Below are positions 59,132 through 64,000 of a DNA stretch of 64,000 nt, piece after piece. The stretch comes from Peribacillus kribbensis DSM 17871. GTDB lineage: Bacteria; Bacillota; Bacilli; Bacillales; DSM-1321. Each line of letters begins with the position of its first letter. Positions within the stretch are counted from its first letter, which is position 1. The notes under the pieces were generated by a model. That model ran no database searches, had not been told where the DNA came from, and saw nothing but the letters and a program-made list of their open reading frames with translations. The stretch spans positions 195,225 to 259,224 of the forward strand of contig NZ_KE387243.1 of assembly GCF_000430765.1 (NCBI RefSeq), written 5' to 3'. The position numbers were made by a program, and so were the translations under genes.

Positions 59132-59914
59132 ATGAAGAATCATGAAATTGATTTCAAAATATACGGCGACGATATGCAGTTTGTAGAAGTGGAGCTTGAT
59201 CCCGGGGAAACTGTGGTCGCTGAAGCAGGAAGCCTGATGATGATGGAAGATGGCATACAGATGGAAACGATCTTCGGAAGCGGCGGAGAAAACGGCTTCA
59301 TGGGCAAACTGTTTTCTGCTGGTAAAAGAGTATTGACTGGCGAGAGTCTTTTTATGACCACCTTTACCAATGAGGCAAATGGAAAAAAGCATGTTTCCTT
59401 TGCTTCTCCATACCCAGGGAAAATTATCCCTATGAATTTGAGTCTGTATAATCATAAAATTATCTGCCAGAAGGATGCATTTCTGGCTGCGGCTAAAGGA
59501 GTTTCCATCGGCATCGAATTTCAGCGCAAGATAAAAGCAGGTTTTTTCGGCGGTGAAGGCTTCATTATGCAGAAACTAGAGGGCGATGGGATGGCCTTTG
59601 TCCATGCGGGCGGAACCATACATAAAAAAGATCTCTCCCCAGGGGAAGTCCTCCGCGTCGATACAGGATGTCTAGCAGCCATGACCAGCTCTGTTCAGTA
59701 CGATGTTGAGTTTGTGAAAGGAGTCAGGACCGCTCTATTTGGCGGTGAAGGCTTATTTTTTGCCACCCTGCGCGGTCCAGGCACCATCTGGGTTCAGTCC
59801 CTTCCCTTCAGCCGCCTTGCCAGCAGGGTATTTGCCGCAGCCCCAGGACGCGGAGGAGCAAAGGATGAAGGCAGCATAGCCAAAGGAATCTTTGATATTT
59901 TTGGCGGCGATTGA
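59132..59914 (+). CDS. TIGR00266/AIM24 family protein
   Basis: This is a 260-residue soluble beta-sandwich protein. The family pattern is clear: VEVELDPGETVVAEAGSLM, GGENGFMGKLFSAGKRVLTG, KAGFFGGEGFIMQKLEGDG, VDTGCLAAMTSSVQYDVE and GGEGLFFATLRGPGTIWVQ. The repeated F-F-G-G-E-G-x-F block is diagnostic. Homologues occur in all domains of life (AIM24 in yeast mitochondria); the bacterial role is unknown, with links to membrane or spore surface suggested. GGAGG stands before the ATG and a hairpin follows the stop. Confidence 0.93.
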   Translation: MKNHEIDFKIYGDDMQFVEVELDPGETVVAEAGSLMMMEDGIQMETIFGSGGENGFMGKLFSAGKRVLTGESLFMTTFTNEANGKKHVSFASPYPGKIIPMNLSLYNHKIICQKDAFLAAAKGVSIGIEFQRKIKAGFFGGEGFIMQKLEGDGMAFVHAGGTIHKKDLSPGEVLRVDTGCLAAMTSSVQYDVEFVKGVRTALFGGEGLFFATLRGPGTIWVQSLPFSRLASRVFAAAPGRGGAKDEGSIAKGIFDIFGGD

Positions 59915-59921
59915 ATACGTT

Positions 59922-59951
59922 AGGGGAGGAGTTCTGTTTCTCCCCTTTTTT
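59922..59951. terminator. Terminator between AIM24-like and DUF2161 genes
   Basis: AGGGGAG / CTCCCCT stem followed by six T, eight bases past the plus-strand stop; it touches the stop codon of the convergent gene. Confidence 0.8.
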
Positions 59952-60664
59952 CAGTCCTCTCGCAGGGAGAATGCCTGGATCTGAAGCGGATACTCCTCCA
60001 AGGCGTCTCTGCCTGTTGAACTGATTTGATAGTTGCCGCGTCCGCTCCTTTCGAACCAGCCATAATAATTTTTATAAAGGATGGACTGTGTTTTCTCTCC
60101 TGTGCCCATTTCCCGGAGTGCTTTTGGTGTCAGGATGCCATGCTTGTTCAATAGGAAGGCAATGTGGATGCTCGCTTCCTTATAGGCAGTCATTAAGCTT
60201 GTCTGGCTGCTTCCCCCTTTGTTCCAGTCTCCGTTCCTTCCATTAATCTCCTTGAGTATCCGTTCTTTTTTCTTTCGATTTTGAGTGAGACTTCTTTTCT
60301 TATCGAATGGAGCCGGCTCATGAACAATGGTAACGCCAGCCTTCTTATGAAGGAAAGAAACCAGAATCAGCCCGATTTCAAGACGTCTGATCAAGTGTAG
60401 GAGATCCTGCCATTTTTTTGTTTTAATCAAAGAAGGTTTCCGGGGAACGGCGATATAAACTTGATCAGTAATCCGGAGTCTTTTGGCTGCCTGGAGCAGG
60501 AGTTCCAGGTTTAAGGTAAGTTTCAATTCAACAATGACCAATTCCCCTGCCTTTACTGCGGCAATATCACAATGATGGACTTCACCAAAAACGTCATATC
60601 CTCTGGCTGATAAATAATCCCGGACGGGTGCGTATAAATCTGTCTCAAACAGCTTATCGTTCAT
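59951..60664 (-). CDS. DUF2161 protein, PD-(D/E)XK nuclease-like
   Basis: This is a 237-residue protein. The N-terminal 100 residues have the restriction-endonuclease-like core: LSARGYDVFGEVHHCDIAAV (aspartate) followed by ELVIVELKLTLN, the E-x-K of the PD-(D/E)XK site. A helical C-terminal part has a winged-helix look (LLNKHGILTPKALREMG ... YGWFERSGRGNYQI). This is the domain known as DUF2161 in Bacillaceae; nuclease activity is inferred from the motif, and a role in DNA repair or mobile-element control is open. It is convergent with the AIM24-like gene. Confidence 0.85.
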   Translation of the reverse strand: MNDKLFETDLYAPVRDYLSARGYDVFGEVHHCDIAAVKAGELVIVELKLTLNLELLLQAAKRLRITDQVYIAVPRKPSLIKTKKWQDLLHLIRRLEIGLILVSFLHKKAGVTIVHEPAPFDKKRSLTQNRKKKERILKEINGRNGDWNKGGSSQTSLMTAYKEASIHIAFLLNKHGILTPKALREMGTGEKTQSILYKNYYGWFERSGRGNYQISSTGRDALEEYPLQIQAFSLRED

Positions 60665-60783
60665 ATAAAAGCGGTCCTTCTTCCATTTCTATCGGTTCTG
60701 GATGATGTTTAAATTTTTCCACTATATTCATTCTCACTTTCCATATATTATATAGGAAACCATTACATTAGGAGAGTAAAAAT

Positions 60784-61935
60784 ATGAAAAAATTACTGCT
60801 GGCAGGTATCGCTGTACTGCTGCTGGTCCTTGGTCTTTCGGTCTTTCTCTTGAAAGACCTGCAGGATGAAAGGACGAAAGGCAGCAGCGAGCCCCAAATG
60901 AACTCTCTTCCGTTAAGAAATGACTCATTGAATCATAAAAACTATCAACATACCAGTGCCACCCTTGGAGCCATAGGGGATGTACTGATTCATGACAGGG
61001 TTTATAAGGATGCCTTCCATAATGGAAAATACGATTTTGACCCGATGTTACAGCCGGTAAAGAAATTGCTGCAAAAGCCTGATCTCCTGATCGCCAATCA
61101 AGAGTCTATGATTGGCGGGACTCAAATAGGTCTGTCCAACTATCCCTCTTTTAACAGCCCTTTTGAAATTGCGGACACGCTGAAGCGAAACGGAGTGGAT
61201 ATTGTATCTATTTCAAATAACCATTCCATGGACCACGGAGAAAAAGCTTTATACAGTGCCATCGGACATTATAATCAATTGGGGATGCCCTATACAGGGG
61301 CATATAAAAGCTTGGAAGATAAGATGCGATTACGAGTGCTGAATAGAAATGATATTTCCTTTGGATTTCTATCTTATACGTATGGACTGAATGGGAATGT
61401 GCTTCCAAAGAACAAGCCGTACCTGGTTAATATTTTTGATATCCATACCGTCCTCGAGGATATCAAACATGCCAGGAACCAGGTTGATGTTGTGGTCGTG
61501 AGCACCCACTGGGGCACCGAATACGAACGAATGCCCTCCAAGGAACAAATGAAATGGGCAGATGAGATGGCAAAGGCAGGCGCTGATATTATCATCGGCC
61601 ATCATCCCCATGTTCTCCAGCCAATTCAATGGATCCAGCATTCTGGGAAGAAGACGCTTGTCGTGTATTCACTGGGTAACTTTCTCTCTGGCCAGACCCA
61701 TGACTATAAGGATATCGGAGGAATCCTAACCGTAAAGGTGAATAAAACCGTTACAAACAAAACAAAAGAGATTAACCTTGAAAACTATCAGTTTACCCCC
61801 ACATTTGTTACAAGCAGCAAACAAAAGCACTATCAAGTACTGCCTCTAAAAGAAGCTGAAGAAAAAGGCCTCGTCCAGAAACCGGAATCGTATCAGGAAA
61901 CGCTGGCCCATATGTCTGCATGGACAACTGAGTAA
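60784..61935 (+). CDS. CapA-family protein (poly-gamma-glutamate synthesis-like)
   Basis: This is a 383-residue protein of the CapA/PgsA metallophosphoesterase-like family. It has an N-terminal membrane anchor (LLLAGIAVLLLVLGLSVFLL), so the domain is extracellular. Conserved blocks: ATLGAIGDVLIHDRVY, IANQESMIGG, SISNNHSMDHGEKALY, STHWGTEYERMPS, GADIIIGHHPHVLQPIQW and YSLGNFLSGQ. No capB/capC genes are near, so it is one of the stand-alone CapA paralogues common in Bacillaceae, of unknown function. GGAG lies upstream of the ATG. Confidence 0.92.
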   Translation: MKKLLLAGIAVLLLVLGLSVFLLKDLQDERTKGSSEPQMNSLPLRNDSLNHKNYQHTSATLGAIGDVLIHDRVYKDAFHNGKYDFDPMLQPVKKLLQKPDLLIANQESMIGGTQIGLSNYPSFNSPFEIADTLKRNGVDIVSISNNHSMDHGEKALYSAIGHYNQLGMPYTGAYKSLEDKMRLRVLNRNDISFGFLSYTYGLNGNVLPKNKPYLVNIFDIHTVLEDIKHARNQVDVVVVSTHWGTEYERMPSKEQMKWADEMAKAGADIIIGHHPHVLQPIQWIQHSGKKTLVVYSLGNFLSGQTHDYKDIGGILTVKVNKTVTNKTKEINLENYQFTPTFVTSSKQKHYQVLPLKEAEEKGLVQKPESYQETLAHMSAWTTE

Positions 61936-62015
61936 TGCAGCTGTTAGGACTGGGAATTAGAAAAATGAATCATTTTCTACTATACTATTTGTAAGAAGTG
62001 ATCGGAGGAGAAATC

Positions 62016-62306
62016 ATGGAAATCAAAATCAGCGATGAAGCAGCAAAATGGTATGAGGAAGAAATGGATCTAAAAACAGGAGATTTTGTCCGCTTTCTTG
62101 CAAGATACGGAGGCTGCAGTACGGTCCAGAGCGGGTTCTCTCTTGGAATCAGCAAAGAAGAACCGATAAATCCAGGTGCATCTTCCATGAAAAATGGAGT
62201 CACATATTTTATTGAAGAAAGTGACTTATGGTATTTTGACAATCATAATTTAGAGGTTGGCTATAATGTTCAATTCCAGGAACCGGAAATTACTTATGGA
62301 AAATAA
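62016..62306 (+). CDS. HesB-like (YneR family) protein
   Basis: This is a 96-residue protein with the HesB/IscA fold. VRFLARYGGCSTVQSGFSLG is the typical central segment, but only one cysteine is present, so the three-cysteine iron-sulfur scaffold site of IscA is absent; this is normal in the YneR branch. The function of that branch is unknown. The start at 62016 has GGAGGAG five bases upstream; the GTG at 61998 upstream is not supported. A perfect-stem terminator follows. Confidence 0.88.
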   Translation: MEIKISDEAAKWYEEEMDLKTGDFVRFLARYGGCSTVQSGFSLGISKEEPINPGASSMKNGVTYFIEESDLWYFDNHNLEVGYNVQFQEPEITYGK

Positions 62307-62327
62307 TTCTTTCTATCCCGTATACTA

Positions 62328-62357
62328 AATTCAGGAGATCTCTCCTGAATTTTTTTT
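62328..62357 (+). terminator. Terminator after the HesB-like gene
   Basis: Perfect 11-base stem AATTCAGGAGA / TCTCCTGAATT with a two-base loop followed by a T-run. Confidence 0.88.
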
Positions 62358-62372
62358 GAAAGGCGGTTTTTT

Positions 62373-62954
62373 ATGCGAAAGGATCCCATACAGGCGGCAG
62401 CTGCCTTTGTCGAGCAATTTTTCCCGGATTGTGAAGCGGCATTATTGGGCGGCAGTACAGCAAGAGGTGAAGCTACCTCCACTTCCGATCTGGACATTTT
62501 TATTTATGATTCATCCATCCATAAAGAACACAGGGAATCTTTCTATGAACAAGAGTGGATGATAGAAGCATTCGTACATAATAACGAATCCTATAAAAGA
62601 TATTGTACTCAGGATTGTGAACGCGGCAGGCCTTCCCTTCCCCGGATGGTTTTTGAAGGAATCGTGATTAGAAACAGCCCTTCTGTTCCAGGTTTAAAGG
62701 CTCATGCTGAAAAGCTCCTCTCCTCTGGCCCTCCGCCATGGAATAGCAAAGACATCGAACTCAAACGTTATTTTATTACCGATCTCGTATTGGATTTTAT
62801 AGGCAGTTCCGACAGGCATGAAGAAATATTTATTGCGGGAACGCTTGCCGAGCTTGTGCATGAATTCGTTTTACGTACGGACGCCCAATGGACTGGAACC
62901 TCTAAGTGGATATGGAAAGTTATGAAGGCTTATGATCCCATGCTTGCAGCATAG
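62373..62954 (+). CDS. Nucleotidyltransferase-domain protein, cut short by an in-frame TAG
   Basis: This is a polymerase-beta-fold nucleotidyltransferase. The active-site signature is GGSTARGEATSTSDLDIF at about residues 28-45 (G-S ... D-x-D). The chain stops after 193 residues at TAG (62952-62954), but the same frame continues without a break for another 41 codons that look like the family's C-terminus (FFEAFDIFYRHGEKDHILQF, then GGRLFSGF). So the original protein was about 235 residues. The truncated product keeps the catalytic domain but lacks the last helices. Substrate unknown; AAAGGCGG precedes the ATG. Confidence 0.8.
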   Translation: MRKDPIQAAAAFVEQFFPDCEAALLGGSTARGEATSTSDLDIFIYDSSIHKEHRESFYEQEWMIEAFVHNNESYKRYCTQDCERGRPSLPRMVFEGIVIRNSPSVPGLKAHAEKLLSSGPPPWNSKDIELKRYFITDLVLDFIGSSDRHEEIFIAGTLAELVHEFVLRTDAQWTGTSKWIWKVMKAYDPMLAA

Positions 62955-63080
62955 TTTTTTGAAGCCTTTGATATCTTTTACAGGCATGGTGAAAAGGATC
63001 ACATCCTTCAATTTACCGACAAAATCCTTGAACAATATGGCGGCCGCCTATTCAGCGGCTTCTCCGTAGGAAAAGAATAA
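62955..63080 (+). pseudogene. Detached C-terminal part of the nucleotidyltransferase gene
   Basis: 41 codons in the same frame as the upstream gene, directly after its TAG, ending in TAA just before a terminator. The encoded EAFDIFYRHGEKDHILQF and YGGRLFSGFSVGKE are protein-like and fit the end of such nucleotidyltransferases. A nonsense mutation in codon 194 explains both parts. Confidence 0.65.
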
Positions 63081-63082
63081 AG

Positions 63083-63124
63083 AAAGGGCAGCATCCGAGT
63101 GAACTCTGATGTCTGCCCTTTTTA
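63083..63124 (+). terminator. Terminator after the nucleotidyltransferase region
   Basis: AAAGGGCAG ... CTGCCCTTT stem extended by ATC/GAT, followed by T-rich sequence. Confidence 0.85.
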
Positions 63125-63225
63125 AGTTTTACTGTTTTGCCCGATTTGCAAGTTTTGCTTTTTTAGCATAAAACCATTAAAAACTTAATTGTTATGCACG
63201 ATTTGCGCGTTTACATAATTTTGCT

Positions 63226-63555
63226 TCATTCTGCATGAAAAAGCGTCTTTAACAATGCTCCCTGAAACATACTCCATTCCTTCTTCTGCTGGTTTAGCTC
63301 CCTTCTCCCCTCTTCGGTCAATGTGTAATATTTTCTTTGGGGCCCTTCCTTAGAATCCTTCCAGTAAAGATCGACGAACCCCTTTTCGTGCAGTCTTTTT
63401 AGGGCTGGATAAACGCTTCCTTCTTTTAGCTGAAAATAGCCATCGCTTACCCGATTCCCTGTTTCCATCAGCTCATATCCATACATATCCCGAATGTCAA
63501 GGAAAGACAATAGAATCATTTCACTGACTCCTTTTATCAGTTCTGTTTTCCTCAT
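63226..63555 (-). CDS. PadR-family transcriptional regulator
   Basis: This is a 109-residue PadR-type winged-helix repressor. ELIKGVSEMILLSFLDIRDM, YGYELMETG, KEGSVYPALKRLHEKGFVDL and GPQRKYYTLTEEGRREL cover the wing-helix domain in order; a short C-terminal helix allows dimerisation. The start at 63555 has AAAGGAG five bases upstream; the frame to 63573 is not needed. Two direct repeats with inverted ATATAG elements lie directly upstream and probably form its operator. No target membrane-protein gene of the usual kind is adjacent. Confidence 0.92.
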   Translation of the reverse strand: MRKTELIKGVSEMILLSFLDIRDMYGYELMETGNRVSDGYFQLKEGSVYPALKRLHEKGFVDLYWKDSKEGPQRKYYTLTEEGRRELNQQKKEWSMFQGALLKTLFHAE

Positions 63556-63565
63556 AACAGCTCCT

Positions 63566-63640
63566 TTATCCACAACTATATCTTCATTTGATATAGTATA
63601 TTTTTGGTATTATCCACAACTATATCTTATTAAAATATAG
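63566..63640. promoter_or_regulatory. Duplicated operator-like sequence upstream of the PadR gene
   Basis: The 19-base sequence TTATCCACAACTATATCTT occurs twice, at 63566-63584 and 63610-63628 (44-base spacing). Each copy starts a dyad: CTATATC/GATATAG at 63576-63596, and CTATAT with ATATAG at 63620-63640. Probable PadR autoregulatory sites; inference. Confidence 0.6.
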
Positions 63641-63691
63641 CGGTTTATTAAAGTATTTTTTCTATTTTTTTTTGCCATGGAACAATTAAAA

Positions 63692-63723
63692 GGAGATATA
63701 AAATCCCTGGATTTTATATCTCC
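63692..63723. terminator. Perfect 15-base-pair hairpin
   Basis: GGAGATATAAAATCC pairs exactly with GGATTTTATATCTCC across a two-base loop. It lies 50 bases beyond the stop of the right-edge minus-strand gene and may be its terminator, although the flanking T-run is short. Confidence 0.5.
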
Positions 63724-63772
63724 CATTTTGTTTCTTAATGTAGTTTTCTTTTATGCCCGCTAAAGCATTTTT

Positions 63773-64000
63773 TTAGGCATCTAGCAGTGGCTCATGAATC
63801 CCTTCAGCACTTAATATAAACCGCTGCCGTTCTCCAAGGAGATCAAAATGAGGATATCCTTCTTTTTGGTGTATCCATTCTTTTTTTAAATCATAGGCCT
63901 TACCCCATTCAGCAAGCTGATCGAGGTTCTTGCAGCCCGCTTTTGTCACGGTTTTGCATCCGGGAAATCGGTCATCCAGCCAGTAGTGTGTAAGGAAGGC
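63773..64000 (-). CDS. Unknown protein, C-terminal 75 residues only (runs off right edge)
   Basis: An open frame enters from the right edge and ends in TAA at 63773. It encodes 75 residues with a plausible protein composition: HYWLDDRFPGCKTVTKAGCK, NLDQLAEWGKAYDLKKEWIH and FDLLGERQRFILSAEG are visible. I do not recognise the family. The start lies outside the window, so length and domain layout cannot be given. Confidence 0.6.
   Translation of the reverse strand, partial: AFLTHYWLDDRFPGCKTVTKAGCKNLDQLAEWGKAYDLKKEWIHQKEGYPHFDLLGERQRFILSAEGIHEPLLDA

Overview
The window is chromosomal DNA of a spore-former-type Bacillaceae (Firmicutes). The evidence is strong AGGAGG-type ribosome binding sites, frequent GTG/TTG starts, intrinsic hairpin/T-tract terminators at most operon ends, and gene orders known from Bacillus (puc purine catabolism, yngE-J leucine/isovalerate degradation, parE-parC, mprF, plsY). 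The species cannot be named from the sequence alone. No tRNA, rRNA, CRISPR array, insertion sequence or prophage was seen.

Region 1 (1-12.1 kb) is a purine-degradation island. A minus-strand operon pucF-pucG-pucH-pucB-pucC-pucD runs off the left edge. It is divergent from the regulator pucR, which is followed by a plus-strand operon: urate/xanthine permease, OHCU decarboxylase (uraD), an FAD/NAD(P) oxidoreductase and HIU hydrolase (pucM). In Bacillus subtilis the OHCU decarboxylase is fused to a cofactor-free uricase (PucL). Here the uricase domain is absent and a flavoprotein sits exactly between the genes for the two later steps, so it is the best candidate for the missing urate-oxidising enzyme. 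Perfect TGTNA-N7-TNACA (TnrA/GlnR-type) sites lie just upstream of pucR and of the permease, which ties the island to nitrogen limitation. An amidase and an isochorismatase-family hydrolase follow.

Region 2 (14.4-19.2 kb) holds a LysE exporter, an acyl-CoA dehydrogenase-like protein, a 14-TM MFS exporter and mnmH (tRNA 2-selenouridine synthase). Region 3 (19.5-24.0 kb) is a lipoprotein/ATPase/fused-permease ABC importer of the phosphonate/selenate-like class followed by a LysR regulator. With mnmH divergent to it, this looks like a selenium acquisition and tRNA-modification locus.

Region 4 (24.3-37.3 kb) is general accessory and housekeeping content: flavin reductase (with an apparent CTG start), phosphodiesterase, a coiled-coil Q/Y-rich protein, mprF, an acyl-CoA synthetase, GrpB, TetR, an AbrB-type membrane protein, a QueA-like protein coupled to an SDR, and a broken small gene. 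Region 5 (37.5-41.4 kb) has four 40-bp tandem repeats, cydAB-type quinol oxidase genes and a GRDP-like protein with a His/Ser/Cys tail.

Region 6 (41.5-50 kb) is the complete leucine/isovalerate catabolic operon yngJ-I-HA-HB-G-F-E with its TetR regulator, a palindromic operator and a cre-like site. Region 7 (50-64 kb) contains a Staygreen homologue, a HIT-like DUF4931 protein, topoisomerase IV (parE-parC), a CoA-binding protein, plsY, and small conserved proteins. It also has three decayed or truncated genes or gene parts (SdpI remnant, nucleotidyltransferase cut by an in-frame stop, unknown partial gene at the right edge) and a PadR regulator with duplicated operator-like repeats. All functional calls rest on motif recognition by eye; no database search was run.
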